The notes: a model not told the origin generated them from the letters alone. A stretch of 64,000 bases of DNA from Pseudobacteroides cellulosolvens ATCC 35603 = DSM 2933 (GCF_001262605.1 NZ_LGTC01000001.1:372001-436000), one strand, 5' to 3'; positions 48,435 through 59,203 are shown, counted from the first letter of the stretch. A program made the numbers and translations.

Positions 48435-51400
48435 AGAACAGCGTTTTATTGTCCGATGTTTTTTCGGTATATGAGTACAAGGATAAAACATTTACAAAGC
48501 TTGACTTGAGTCTTATTGATGATAAGCAGTTTATTGCTGATTTTAATGACCTATATAAATATTATAAAAATACATTTTTTTCCAAGTTTACTTTTAGGGG
48601 ACCAACCCTTTACATGATTTTTCAGATTGGAAAGAATCCAACTGATATAAAGGTTTTCAAATGGGTGCTGAATGGGTCTAGCCTCACTTATGTGGATTCT
48701 CGGAGTGAGCATGAAGTAAGATTTGCTTACCCTAGTGATATAAATTGGGAGAGAACCAGAAGAGAAGATCATCGAGATGGTTTACACCCTCATATTTCTC
48801 TTAAAGATAAAGTTTTTGTAGAGACTCTTGATGGTGACCTGACAATTAAGATTGAAAATAATACCAATGTCGGCAAGGGTATTTATTCTGAACCCGTTGA
48901 AGACAAAGATCAGACGCTTGATGATGCGGAAGTTTATTATTCTGTAGTGGGATATCTTGTCCTTATTAAGATAAAACCATACAAAGAAGATGAGTTTAGA
49001 TACTTTGTTTTCAATGAGAAGATTAAAAGTATTGAAAGAATAGATGCTATAAAAGATTCCTGTATACTTTTACCTGATGATCATGGACTTATTTTTCCAA
49101 AGGGCTATTATCTTAAAAGCGGAGAAAACAAAATCTTTGATGTGGCGTTGGATAAATGTATTTTTGATAGGAAAGTAGACTCAACTAATGGCGAAGATTT
49201 TCAGTATGTTTTCTATAATATGGAAAGCGGAACATATGTTATCTATACTTATAATATAATTGAGCAAAAGATTGAAACGCCTATATGTTGCTCAGGATAT
49301 TCCTATTTTAAGAATGGTGAATTGATAGTTTTTAAGCATAATGATAGTCCTTGTAAAAACCACATGCTTCAAATATGGCAGACTCCTTTTGTAGGTAAAA
49401 ACTTTGTCTTAGAGTCAAAGAGCGATTCTATGCTCTATAAGATCGGTAATAAAGAAATTGTAAGAGCTATGGCTGATTGTAGAAATGTTTACAACCTTAT
49501 CCAAAAAGGTGAAGGTTATCAAGAGATATATATTGATATTGTAAAGGAATCAGAGCATATCGTAGATTCGTACTTTTGGCTGGATAAGGAAGAAGCTTTT
49601 AGTATTAAAACCGTTTTAAATGAGATAAAAACTACGGCTTCTTCAACAATTGCTGAATTTGAAAAAGTTATAAGTATAAAGACAAATACTAAAAAGCAAA
49701 TTGATGATGCTTCTGATAAAACCAAAAAGCTATTAAATGATGTTGAGTTTGGGCATTTTAACTCTATTGATGAGTTTGTAAATATATTAGCAGCCTTAAG
49801 AACCCTAAGAGGTGAAGTTGTATCACTAAAAGACCTCAAATATGCAGACGTTATATGCATTGAAGCAATGGAGAAAGATATAGTAGAACAGAATGAATTG
49901 TTTTCCCAAAAGTGCATTGAATTTTTGCTAAGGGATGAGGGCTTAAAACCATATGTTGGCAAGGTACAGACTCTTTCGGAAAAAATTATTTCCATATCTA
50001 AATCATCTGATGGTAAATTGCTGTATGAGGAAATGAATAATACTTCATTGGATCTTGAGCTGTTAATTGATATTGTAAGTAACTTTAACATAGAGGACCC
50101 AACAAAAACTACTGAAATAATTGAAAAGATATCCGCCGTTTATGCTGCATTAAATCAATGGAAATCCAAAGTAAAATCAAAAGTGGATGAATTATTGAGG
50201 GGGGAAAGTCAGGCTCAATTTGCTTCACAAATGAAACTCTTAAGCCAATCGGTGGTAAATTTCATTGATTTATCCGATACTCCTGAAAAGTGTGAAACGT
50301 ACTTAAATAAAGCAATGGTGAGCATCCAGGAATTAGAGAGCAAGTTTTCTGAATTTGATGAATATGTTTCAAAATTAACTCAAAAGCGGGAAGAAATTTA
50401 TAATGCTTTTGAGGTAAGAAAACAGGCTATTATTGAAAATAAAAATAAAAAATTATTAGCTTTGTTTTCTTCATGTGACAGGATGTTAAAAGGTATTGAG
50501 CAAAGGCTTCAAGGTTTTGATACCGTAAATGAAATAAATGCGTATTTTGCTTCGGATATAATGATCCAGAAAGTAAGAGATATTATTGAAGAACTTTCAA
50601 AGCTCGGTGACAGTGTTAAGGCTGATGAACTTGCAGCGAGGCTGAAAACTGTCAAGGAAGAAGCTCTAAGGCAGCTAAAAGATAAAAAAGAATTGTATGT
50701 CGATAACAAAAATGTTATTAAATTTGGAAAACATCATTTTGCTGTAAATACCCAAAAAATAGATTTAGCATTGATTCCGAAAGAGGGATCGCTGAATATC
50801 CATATTACTGGGACTGATTACTGGGAGAAGGTAAGTCATGAGGAATTTAACAAGTTCAAGGGTATTTGGGAACAGACTTTAGTATCTGAAAATAGTGAAA
50901 TTTATAGGGCAGAGTATTTGGCATACAGGATTTATGAATCATCAAAAAATGGGGTGATAGAAAACTTTGATACTTTAAGCAGATATTCTGATGAAGAACT
51001 ATCGGATTTTATCAGAAAGTTTATGGAGCCGAGATATAATGATGGTTATACAAAAGGTGTTCATGATGTAGATTGCTTTAAGATATTAAAAGTACTTTTT
51101 GAACTTCGAAGAGAAATTGATCTTGTGGTTTTCGCTCCAAAAGCCAGAGCTTTGGCATTTCTGTTTTGGAGTAGTTACGAGGATGTTCAATTTAAGAAGA
51201 TAATTAAAACCAGGCTTTCAGAATTGTCAAAAATATTTTTATACTTTAATACAAAACCTTCATTAGATGAGATTTGTGATGAACTTGCAGTAAAAATAAA
51301 GGATGCTTTAAGCAAGTACTCGTTTGTTGATGAGGCATATGTAAAAGAAGCTTCAGAATATTTGTGTTTGGAGCTTTTAAGGGGAGATTGCTTCGCAAAA

Positions 51401-53059
51401 AGCTTTGAGGTGCAGGAAATGCAAAAAGGTTTTATTGAAAATTTAAAAACTAAAAATGCTTTTGATGTTTTTAATGATTCACTAAAAGCCGTTTCCTGTG
51501 ATTTGGAAGGTGCTTATTACCTTGTCAGGCAGTGGTACTATGCGTACATAGATGAAACAAAAAATAAAGATGGAATAGAGTTCTTAGACGAGTTTATCAT
51601 ATCTTTTATATTAAGTGGCAATATAAGATATAGAGAAATAAAAACAGGAACAAAGATTAACATAAAAGGGTTAATCGGTGTGCATCCCAATATTGTAAAT
51701 GGCGAATATATGTTATCCTATAACAGCTTTATCAATAAGCTTGAATATTATTGCGAAAACACTGCACAAGACTTTGGCAAGTACCAAGAACTAAAAAATA
51801 TTTATATTAAGAAGATAAGGGGAGAATTGCGTCTTGACGAGTTCAAACCAGCTGTACTATCATCATTTGTAAGAAATAAACTGATTGATGAAGTCTATAT
51901 TCCGCTTATTGGAGACAATCTTGCAAAGCAAATAGGGGTAGCAGGTGATAATAAAAGAACTGACCTTATGGGAATGCTTTTACTTATTTCGCCTCCCGGA
52001 TATGGTAAAACAACATTGATGGAGTATATTGCAAACAGGCTCGGCGTGATTTTAGTAAAAATAAACGGGCCTGCAATCGGAAATAGTGTAGTATCATTGG
52101 ATCCCGATATGGCTAACAGTGCAAGTGCAAAAGCTGAACTAAGAAAGCTCAATATGGCTTTTAAAATGGGAAACAATGTCATGATTTATGTTGATGATAT
52201 ACAACATTGCAATCCTGAATTTTTGCAAAAGTTCATACCTCTTTGTGACGGTCAGCGTAAAATAGAAGGTGTTTATAATGGTGTTGGGCAATCATTTGAT
52301 CTTCGCGGCAAAAAAGTGATTGTAGTAATGGCAGGTAACCCATATACTGAAAGCGGAGATATGTTTCAGATTCCTGATATGCTGGCTAATAGGGCAGATG
52401 TTTACAACCTAGGGGATATGCTTAGGGAAAATGAAAAAGCATTTAAATTAAGCTATTTAGAAAACAGCATCACATCCAATCCGGTACTTGGCAAGCTTTC
52501 CGGAAAGGGGCAAAAAGATATATATACACTTATAGACATCGCTGAAAATGGAATGAGAGAGGGCCTGGATTTTGAAGGAAGCTACTCAGCGGAGGAGATT
52601 AACGAATGTGTAGAAGTAATTAAAAAGCTAAACAGGGTAAGGGATATTGTATTAAAAATCAATATGGAGTACATACATTCAGCAGCTCAAGCTGATGAAT
52701 ACCGGAAAGAGCCGCCATTCAAGCTTCAGGGCTCCTATAGAAATATGAACAAGATTTCGGAAAGAGTCTTGGCCGTTATGAATGATGAAGAGCTAAACGG
52801 GGTTATTCTCGGTTCTTATGAAAATGATGCACAGACACTAACCACAGGGGCTGAAGCCAATTTGCTAAAGTGGAAGGAACTTGTTTTCGGTCTTGAGGAA
52901 AAAGAAGAGCTGCGTTGGAATGAGATTAAGGACATTTATAATAAAAACAGAATGGCAAAGAGCAGTAATAAGATTGACCAGGCTGTGATAAAATTGGGTG
53001 ACTTTTCAGATAAGCTTGAATTGATTAGAGATGTGTTGGAAAAAGGATTTGGAAAGTAA
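48425..53059 (+). CDS. Giant AAA-family 'DNA repair ATPase', N-terminally truncated
   Basis: 1544 residues. A beta-rich N-terminal region (DVFSVYEYKDKTF, LYKYYKNTFFSKF, DIKVFKW), long coiled coils (about 390-780), a mixed middle part and a C-terminal AAA domain with Walker A PPGYGKTTLMEY (about 1190-1201) and Walker B MIYVDDIQHC (about 1252-1261). It resembles large 'DNA repair ATPases' encoded beside flotillin and YqiJ-like genes. From memory, homologues carry about 100 further residues before the GLK..LLSDVFSVYEY point where this one starts. The ATG lies only 2 nt after GGAGGT, a poor start context. The annotated start is therefore provisional. Confidence 0.75.
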   Translation: MGLKNSVLLSDVFSVYEYKDKTFTKLDLSLIDDKQFIADFNDLYKYYKNTFFSKFTFRGPTLYMIFQIGKNPTDIKVFKWVLNGSSLTYVDSRSEHEVRFAYPSDINWERTRREDHRDGLHPHISLKDKVFVETLDGDLTIKIENNTNVGKGIYSEPVEDKDQTLDDAEVYYSVVGYLVLIKIKPYKEDEFRYFVFNEKIKSIERIDAIKDSCILLPDDHGLIFPKGYYLKSGENKIFDVALDKCIFDRKVDSTNGEDFQYVFYNMESGTYVIYTYNIIEQKIETPICCSGYSYFKNGELIVFKHNDSPCKNHMLQIWQTPFVGKNFVLESKSDSMLYKIGNKEIVRAMADCRNVYNLIQKGEGYQEIYIDIVKESEHIVDSYFWLDKEEAFSIKTVLNEIKTTASSTIAEFEKVISIKTNTKKQIDDASDKTKKLLNDVEFGHFNSIDEFVNILAALRTLRGEVVSLKDLKYADVICIEAMEKDIVEQNELFSQKCIEFLLRDEGLKPYVGKVQTLSEKIISISKSSDGKLLYEEMNNTSLDLELLIDIVSNFNIEDPTKTTEIIEKISAVYAALNQWKSKVKSKVDELLRGESQAQFASQMKLLSQSVVNFIDLSDTPEKCETYLNKAMVSIQELESKFSEFDEYVSKLTQKREEIYNAFEVRKQAIIENKNKKLLALFSSCDRMLKGIEQRLQGFDTVNEINAYFASDIMIQKVRDIIEELSKLGDSVKADELAARLKTVKEEALRQLKDKKELYVDNKNVIKFGKHHFAVNTQKIDLALIPKEGSLNIHITGTDYWEKVSHEEFNKFKGIWEQTLVSENSEIYRAEYLAYRIYESSKNGVIENFDTLSRYSDEELSDFIRKFMEPRYNDGYTKGVHDVDCFKILKVLFELRREIDLVVFAPKARALAFLFWSSYEDVQFKKIIKTRLSELSKIFLYFNTKPSLDEICDELAVKIKDALSKYSFVDEAYVKEASEYLCLELLRGDCFAKSFEVQEMQKGFIENLKTKNAFDVFNDSLKAVSCDLEGAYYLVRQWYYAYIDETKNKDGIEFLDEFIISFILSGNIRYREIKTGTKINIKGLIGVHPNIVNGEYMLSYNSFINKLEYYCENTAQDFGKYQELKNIYIKKIRGELRLDEFKPAVLSSFVRNKLIDEVYIPLIGDNLAKQIGVAGDNKRTDLMGMLLLISPPGYGKTTLMEYIANRLGVILVKINGPAIGNSVVSLDPDMANSASAKAELRKLNMAFKMGNNVMIYVDDIQHCNPEFLQKFIPLCDGQRKIEGVYNGVGQSFDLRGKKVIVVMAGNPYTESGDMFQIPDMLANRADVYNLGDMLRENEKAFKLSYLENSITSNPVLGKLSGKGQKDIYTLIDIAENGMREGLDFEGSYSAEEINECVEVIKKLNRVRDIVLKINMEYIHSAAQADEYRKEPPFKLQGSYRNMNKISERVLAVMNDEELNGVILGSYENDAQTLTTGAEANLLKWKELVFGLEEKEELRWNEIKDIYNKNRMAKSSNKIDQAVIKLGDFSDKLELIRDVLEKGFGK

Positions 53060-53149
53060 GGGTTAGTATTAGGGGCGGATTGGTAAAATAATCCTCCCTT
53101 AATATATTACCAATATGTAGATTTAATTAATTAATAATTAATAATATTA

Positions 53150-53203
53150 AAAGGCAGCCTGCTGCATTATGTTTAATTAAATGCAGCAGAATGCCTTTTT
53201 CAT
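53150..53203. terminator. Bidirectional terminator between convergent genes
   Basis: Stem CTGCTGCATT (53159-53168) / AATGCAGCAG (53180-53189), extended by AAAGGC/GCCTTT, ending in TTTTT. Confidence 0.85.
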
Positions 53204-53255
53204 TTTAATTTCTATGAAGCTCTGGTGAATATCAACGCCATCATAAGTTTGACCA

Positions 53256-55553
53256 TTATTCCAAAGCAATTCTATTTGAACCATCTGTTTTTATCCTGTA
53301 AAGCTTTCCTGCATCTGATGCATTTTTATAGTAAATATACTCACCAAAAACTTGCATATCAACACCTGTAACTTCGGCAACACTGTCTGCAGTAAGCTTT
53401 GTTCTTTCTGTGCCATCTATTTTATTCTTGTATATGCTTTTTTGATCTGAACTATTTATATAATAAATCCAGTCATTTATTATATGTTCATCATGAACAT
53501 AGTAGTAATTCACTCTTCCGTTATCTTTTGGAAATATACCAGTAAGTTCATCAGAAGGTATATGTGTTTTGTTGTAACCACTTAAGTCTGATTTTACAAG
53601 CCTTGCTCCTAAACCATAGTTAAATGCCTTATAATATATAGCATCGCCTATAACATCAACCCATATAACTCCGTTATCTGTATTAAATACCGTATTGTTT
53701 GAGCCATCCAAATTCATTCTATTTACTTTAAAGTCTTTTGTATAATAAATACTTTCCCCTGCTGCTTCAATTTCCCATACTTTTCCTTCACAAAGCTTGG
53801 TTCTTGATGTACCGTCTGTTTTTATTTTATAAACACTACTTCCGTCTGTCTCATTGATATAATAGATCCAGTCACCATAAAGTAAAATCTGGATTGCCTT
53901 ATCGTCGCATAGATTCATCTTTTTCTTTGTGTCAAAAGGCATTTTAACTATATTTTTATTACTGTTTATAAAGAAGTATTGGTTATCAGATACAATGACA
54001 TTTCTTTTCTCTCTATTTTGTAAGTCAAATACTGCTCCATCAGTACTGCACACAGGATATGCCTCTCTATCCCATGTATACTCAATACCCATCTGCTTAT
54101 CGGAAATGTTGAAATGATAATAACTTATGTCACTCTTTCCATTATCAAGGTCTTTATCATTAGATGTTGGATCAACTTGGTAATAAACTCCATCTATCTT
54201 AACTATATTCCATGCATGTAAATTTGAAGTGTTTTTAGACGCTACTTTGCCACTTAAAAATTCAGCATTTCCAGTTACCATAATACACTCGATTCCAACG
54301 GCATTTAAGAGTATCTGAAGTGACCTTGCATATCCGTCACAAACTGCTACATTCTCCATCAGTGCTCCATATGCGGTATGACTCTTGGATGGAATTGTAT
54401 CATTTTTGAAGTTTTCCATATCATATCTTACATGCATAGCAATATAATCATGTAATGCAATTTCTTTTTCCAATTCTTTCATTTCAGGCTTAATTACGTT
54501 TGCTATTATTTCTTTAACCTTCTTATCAAACTTATTATATTTGTCAATTAATTGCTGATCTATTTTGCTGGGCTTGTCATACTCTTCTATGTAAATTGCC
54601 TTTGTATTCTTTATTTCTTTTAACACACTTATGTCTGTAAACGGATTGTGTCTAATATGAAGATAATCCATCTTCTTCAGATTTTTAAGGGGCGAAAGGT
54701 CAAAAATCTGGTTATAACGCAGATCAAGCCCTGCTATATCTTTTAATTCTTTGAGCGGTCCTATATCCTTCACTTGGTTTTCCATAAGCCAAAGCATCCA
54801 TAGTTTGGTTAAATTCTCTAAAGGATAAATATCGGATATTCTGTTTAGGCTCAATTTAAGGGTTTTAAGTTCGGTAAGACATCCAAGCCTTTTAATATCC
54901 TTAATGTTGTTCTTCATTAAATTAAGCTCTGTAAGCCCTCTAAAGTATTGCAGGCCTTCAATATTTGCTATACCTTTATTCTCAAGATTCAGGGTTTTAA
55001 TTTTTTTAGCATCGGTTGTTGTTATACTTCCAGTTGTCTTTTTCAATGCTGATCTTATTGCTGCTTCCAGCTTGGCATCTGAAAACTTTATTGCTTGAGG
55101 TGGTATTATACTTACTATTTTAGCTTTTGCTTCCCAATAAACATCCGTTCCAAGACTCTCGGCAATAAACCTTGTAGGTACCAATGTCCTACCGCTTATT
55201 ACCTTGGGAGGTACATCTATTTTAATAAGCTTACCATTTATATAGGCATTTTTGTTATTTATTGTAAGTTTAATGGTTTTCCCTTGTTTTTTTCCAATTA
55301 CTGTTTTGGTCTTTTCGTCCCATGTTACTGATGCACCAAGTCCCTCAAATATAACCCTTAAAGGAACCATTGTTCTTCCTGATATAATACTGGGCGGTAC
55401 ATCAAATGTCAAAAATTTGTCATCAATTGCCACTTTAATGCTATTATCATCAGATTCTGCTGCAAAAGCCTGTGACTTAAGCAATATTAAGCTTGAGCAG
55501 AGAAATACTGCCAGAATAGCACTTAAAATTATTTTGATCCTAAAACTTCTCAT
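53256..55553 (-). CDS. Secreted LRR/transglutaminase-like protein with amine-oxidase stalk domain
   Basis: 765 residues. Signal peptide (cleavage near AFAAES), copper-amine-oxidase N-like domain (PPSIISGRTMVPLRVIFEG and a repeat of it, residues 40-150), five to six SDS22-type leucine-rich repeats (about 185-330) and a transglutaminase-like domain with Cys in NVAVCDGYARSLQ, His in SNLHAWNIV and Asp in YYQVDPTSND. A C-terminal series of DUF5050-like beta repeats (GDWIYYINE, GESIYYTKD) follows. Likely a cell-surface protein with transglutaminase or protease-like activity. Start behind GGGGAG. Confidence 0.88.
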   Translation of the reverse strand: MRSFRIKIILSAILAVFLCSSLILLKSQAFAAESDDNSIKVAIDDKFLTFDVPPSIISGRTMVPLRVIFEGLGASVTWDEKTKTVIGKKQGKTIKLTINNKNAYINGKLIKIDVPPKVISGRTLVPTRFIAESLGTDVYWEAKAKIVSIIPPQAIKFSDAKLEAAIRSALKKTTGSITTTDAKKIKTLNLENKGIANIEGLQYFRGLTELNLMKNNIKDIKRLGCLTELKTLKLSLNRISDIYPLENLTKLWMLWLMENQVKDIGPLKELKDIAGLDLRYNQIFDLSPLKNLKKMDYLHIRHNPFTDISVLKEIKNTKAIYIEEYDKPSKIDQQLIDKYNKFDKKVKEIIANVIKPEMKELEKEIALHDYIAMHVRYDMENFKNDTIPSKSHTAYGALMENVAVCDGYARSLQILLNAVGIECIMVTGNAEFLSGKVASKNTSNLHAWNIVKIDGVYYQVDPTSNDKDLDNGKSDISYYHFNISDKQMGIEYTWDREAYPVCSTDGAVFDLQNREKRNVIVSDNQYFFINSNKNIVKMPFDTKKKMNLCDDKAIQILLYGDWIYYINETDGSSVYKIKTDGTSRTKLCEGKVWEIEAAGESIYYTKDFKVNRMNLDGSNNTVFNTDNGVIWVDVIGDAIYYKAFNYGLGARLVKSDLSGYNKTHIPSDELTGIFPKDNGRVNYYYVHDEHIINDWIYYINSSDQKSIYKNKIDGTERTKLTADSVAEVTGVDMQVFGEYIYYKNASDAGKLYRIKTDGSNRIALE

Positions 55554-55781
55554 TAATTTCTCCCCTTCATATAAATTAAAAACTGCAAAACATTTATCCT
55601 CAAAACGCTAAAGGATATATACTTATACAGTTTATCATTTTCATCTGCTGCCTTCAATGTAGAAAATTATTTAATATAACGTATTTATATATGTATGTAT
55701 TGACCCAGTATGTATCTAAACAGATATAATTTTCAGTTAAGCTTTGCACACCATAATTTCTCACGACAACAATCAAAGTTC

Positions 55782-57284
55782 CTAGCCTTTAATTGTAAGT
55801 ATTGGTTCTATCCGTGCAACTACTTTTGCAAGTCCATTATCCACATGTGTCTTAATAATAGGGGTTATTTCCTTGTATGCGTAAGGTGCTTCCGACTTAA
55901 TTTCATCTTCCCACTTTTTAAGTATATCAGGTCTGCTTTTTATATCCTGTTTATTTGGGTCAATTGGTGTAATAACCTTAAAGTGGTTAATAAAATCTCT
56001 AAAAAGTTCATTACTTGCTTTTTTAGCATTACCTCGAGAGAGACTTCTTCCTGCACCATGGCTCGAACTAAAGAGGCTTTCCCTGTTACCCAGGCCTGCA
56101 AGTATAAAACTAGAGGAGCCCATGGAACCTGGGATAAAAACAGGTTCTCCATAATATTCATAATTGGTCCCTGACATTTGGCTCATTCCTCTGGAGGGGC
56201 AGGCACCTTTCCTGTGAAGAAAGTAGTTTTTTCCACCTAACTCTTCTTTCCACACAAGGTTGTGGGGAGAGTCATACAGCAGCTTAAAGTCAAATTCTCC
56301 TATTATTCCGTTTAATGCTTTATAGACCATCAAACCTAAAAAGAGCCTATTGGCAAAGGCGAAATTGGCGGCATTTGATAACAGTGACCAAAACATGTTA
56401 TATTCGTTCATGTACTTTTCTGAATAGGGCAGAATGTAAATATCATTATCTGGTGCCTTGATATCTTTAGGATAGATTCCTTTTACCAGTTGCCTAAAAA
56501 GCATACCGCTGTGGTGCCCGATTGAAATTGAACCTGTATGTATCATTATAACAACTTGACCCTTTTTGATTTTCCAGGCATTAGCAATTTGATTATCCAA
56601 AATCTCAGAAACCTTCTGTATTTCTACAAAGTGATTACCGCCTCCGATTGAACCAATTTGCTCATCATAAGACAAATCCCTGCTGCCCATAAAATCCTGA
56701 AGGCCAATAACCTGGTCGGTTATCATTGAGCCAAGACTACTTATATTCAGAATATCCAACTCTTGCTGTTTTGGATCGTAGAATTTCCATATACCTTTTG
56801 ATTTAGCTATATGGGAGGTCTCTAAAAGACCTATGATTCCCTCCCTAAGGGTTGACTCCCGTTGTATACTGTTCATTGGTATATCCCTGCCGCCTTCAAA
56901 AAATATATGGCGGATTCTTCTTTCAAGGTCAGGAAGGTTTGACTTTATACAATCCTCCTTAAGGTCAGTTGTATAAAGCCGCATGCCGCAATTTACATCA
57001 TTTCCGATGGCTTGGGGGACAATAAAACCATTGGTAAGCATTACTGTACCAATAGGTATGCCAGCACCCTTATGAAAATCAGGGGTTATGGCAACTTCGC
57101 TGATATCTGCCTTTGTATCCATGAAAAAATCCTTATCTACTGCTTTGATTCTTTCTATCGTATCTGATAAGTTCAGTAGATTGTTAAGCTCTTCCAATGC
57201 ATTGTTTTCAAATCTTACATCAGCATTTTTGAAGAATCTAACAGGAAATTTCTGTTTGCTGAATTCATCAATATTATGGTTCAT
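55782..57284 (-). CDS. rtcB: RtcB-family RNA ligase, second (500-residue) paralogue
   Basis: RtcB ligates RNA 3'-phosphate or 2',3'-cyclic phosphate ends to 5'-OH ends using GTP and Mn2+. Metal ligands are visible in NDVNCGMR (Cys99), GGGNHFVEIQ, and HTGSISIGHHSG. The guanylylation region SSSHGAGRSLSRG contains the expected His. At 500 residues it is longer than the co-operonic 367-residue RtcB2 and only distantly similar to it. Its start overlaps the end of prfH by 11 bp, so it is the third, coupled gene of the repair operon. Confidence 0.92.
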   Translation of the reverse strand: MNHNIDEFSKQKFPVRFFKNADVRFENNALEELNNLLNLSDTIERIKAVDKDFFMDTKADISEVAITPDFHKGAGIPIGTVMLTNGFIVPQAIGNDVNCGMRLYTTDLKEDCIKSNLPDLERRIRHIFFEGGRDIPMNSIQRESTLREGIIGLLETSHIAKSKGIWKFYDPKQQELDILNISSLGSMITDQVIGLQDFMGSRDLSYDEQIGSIGGGNHFVEIQKVSEILDNQIANAWKIKKGQVVIMIHTGSISIGHHSGMLFRQLVKGIYPKDIKAPDNDIYILPYSEKYMNEYNMFWSLLSNAANFAFANRLFLGLMVYKALNGIIGEFDFKLLYDSPHNLVWKEELGGKNYFLHRKGACPSRGMSQMSGTNYEYYGEPVFIPGSMGSSSFILAGLGNRESLFSSSHGAGRSLSRGNAKKASNELFRDFINHFKVITPIDPNKQDIKSRPDILKKWEDEIKSEAPYAYKEITPIIKTHVDNGLAKVVARIEPILTIKG

Positions 57285-57918
57285 TATAGATCTCCTTCAA
57301 TTTAAAGCTGCTGCCCTCATAAACCCTTACAGGATTGCCTCTTTCAAGGGTATTATGCTGCATCCATACGTCTTTTTTGTGTTTTTCATTTTCTTCGTTA
57401 TTTCTAGTTCTAACAAGTGCGGAAAGCCTTGCAAGTGCCAGTTTCTTATTCATGTATTGTGATCTTTCCTCGCTGGCAGTTACAGTAAAACCCGTTGGAA
57501 GGTGGAATGCCCTTACGGCAGTTTCCACTTTATTTACATTTTGCCCCCCGGGGCCTGAACTCCTCATGGATTCAAACTTTACATCCTTTTCGTGAAATTC
57601 AAGATTTTGGGGTGGCTTTAAAACCTCAATATTTATAAACCAGTTTTTCCGTTTGTGATTGGGTCTGTATGGACTTTTACAAATCCATAGCATTGTGCCG
57701 CTCACTATATTGATATCGTCCATGTTGTTTGCACTATCATCAATGTCTAACGAAAGTAGGGCTGATTTGAAATTTCCCTTAATGTTTCCGGGTTCTGCAT
57801 CGGTTACTCTTGATTTAATGCCTTTATCGGCACATTCTTTTTGAAACTCTTTTATAAAAAGGCTTACTGCCAATTCGCATTCATCAGGACCTCTTCCTGA
57901 ACTGATTTGTATCCACAT
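57274..57918 (-). CDS. prfH: Peptide chain release factor H
   Basis: 214 residues. A class-I release-factor catalytic domain with the GGQ motif at 124-126 (SSGPGGQNVNKVETAVR) and the downstream TASEERSQYMNKKLAL block, but without the codon-recognition domain of RF1/RF2. PrfH is known to act with RtcB2 on ribosomes cleaved in the 16S decoding centre, releasing the peptide so the ligase can reseal the rRNA. Here it sits directly between two rtcB genes, 11 bp after rtcB2. Confidence 0.94.
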   Translation of the reverse strand: MWIQISSGRGPDECELAVSLFIKEFQKECADKGIKSRVTDAEPGNIKGNFKSALLSLDIDDSANNMDDINIVSGTMLWICKSPYRPNHKRKNWFINIEVLKPPQNLEFHEKDVKFESMRSSGPGGQNVNKVETAVRAFHLPTGFTVTASEERSQYMNKKLALARLSALVRTRNNEENEKHKKDVWMQHNTLERGNPVRVYEGSSFKLKEIYNEP

Positions 57919-57929
57919 ATATCCTCCAA

Positions 57930-59033
57930 TTATGCTTTATAGGTTATTATAGGTTTAAAGGTTGCAATAATGTCTATAAGTTCAAAATCCAAAAGACTTT
58001 GAATAACAGTGTCAACGTTTTTATAAGCTTCAGGTGCTTCTTCGAAAAGCAGACTGTTATCGCTACAAATTACACGGCTCTTTAGGGCTGTTGATTTTAT
58101 GCTTTCTCTGGTATATTTACCTTGTAGCCTCGACTTGCAAAGGCTGCGTTCCCACTTGCGACCTGCACCATGTGCAAGAGAATAACACGAGGTTTCAGTA
58201 TTATCTTTTGGCATTACCAGATAAGAAAGCGATCCTCTGGAACCTGGAATAATAACAGCACCTGTATCAGAAGGTGAAGCACCTTTCCTGTGAATATAGT
58301 GCTGTTTTTGATCAAGTTCCTTCATAGTTATACTATTGTGGCAGGAGTCTAGCAGCCTTTCATTTTCAGTGCCTGCTCCAACAGCCTTTAAAATACGGTA
58401 TGATATCATATCTCTATTAATAAGGGCCCATTTCACAGCATCATCATGCTTGGAAAGATAATTGCGGGCTGCATCGGAGCTAATAGGAAGACCTTTTTGT
58501 GCTTCATAAAGCCTGATGCTTTCATCCAAAACAGCCTGACCAAATCCCCTTGAACCGCTGTGGACAAGAAGTGTTATATGACCTTTATCAAAACCCAGGC
58601 TTTTGAATCTATCTTCATCAAATATTTCATTGACTTCCTGAAATTCTGCAAAGTGGTTTCCGCCGCCTATAGTACCAAGGCTTTGACCTAATGGGGAAGA
58701 AGTGGGGTCTAACCCTGAGTCATCCGGTAATTCTATTTCCTTAAGGCTAGCAATCGACTCAAGTTTTTTAATAATCTTATCGGTTTTAATTTTCCTCTTT
58801 TCAATTGAAGTGGTATAAATGCTCATACCGCAGCCGATATCATTACCAATAAGATGGGGGTATATCATATCTTCAGTGATTATTGTGCAGCCTACAGGTG
58901 TCTTGCCGGGATGAAGGTCAGGTAATCCGGCAGCCTTAACGACTCCTTCTAGAGTGCAGAGCTTTTTAAGATGAATGACTGCATCCTGCTCAAGCCAATT
59001 CTTTTGTGATGAAATAATAGTTAAATTGTTCAT
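57930..59033 (-). CDS. rtcB2: RtcB2 RNA ligase of the ribosome-repair operon
   Basis: 367 residues, the short RtcB form paired with PrfH. Metal ligands in GNDIGCGMS (Cys68), GGGNHFAEFQEV and HSGSRGFGQAVL, and the guanylylation His in LAHGAGRKWERS. First structural gene of the minus-strand operon rtcB2-prfH-rtcB. It lies 304 nt downstream of a short leader peptide and behind two intrinsic terminators, so expression is probably conditional. AAGGAG precedes the start. Confidence 0.93.
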   Translation of the reverse strand: MNNLTIISSQKNWLEQDAVIHLKKLCTLEGVVKAAGLPDLHPGKTPVGCTIITEDMIYPHLIGNDIGCGMSIYTTSIEKRKIKTDKIIKKLESIASLKEIELPDDSGLDPTSSPLGQSLGTIGGGNHFAEFQEVNEIFDEDRFKSLGFDKGHITLLVHSGSRGFGQAVLDESIRLYEAQKGLPISSDAARNYLSKHDDAVKWALINRDMISYRILKAVGAGTENERLLDSCHNSITMKELDQKQHYIHRKGASPSDTGAVIIPGSRGSLSYLVMPKDNTETSCYSLAHGAGRKWERSLCKSRLQGKYTRESIKSTALKSRVICSDNSLLFEEAPEAYKNVDTVIQSLLDFELIDIIATFKPIITYKA

Positions 59034-59094
59034 ATATATTTGTTTCTCCTTTTATTCTCAAATGTTGATCAACATTACCTGTAAAAAAAGCATA

Positions 59095-59138
59095 AAAAAC
59101 CGTGATTATAGTAAACAGCGTCTACAAACACGGTTTTT
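59095..59138 (-). terminator. Leader terminator T2 upstream of rtcB2
   Basis: Minus-strand stem AAAAACCGTG / CACGGTTTTT (10 bp) with an inner GTAGAC/GTTTAC stem; the second of two terminators between the leader peptide and rtcB2. Confidence 0.75.
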
Positions 59139-59203
59139 ATAGGGAAGCAGATTAGGCATTTGTAATAACAAATACCATAATTTTGCAACAGTTTTTTGGC
59201 AAT

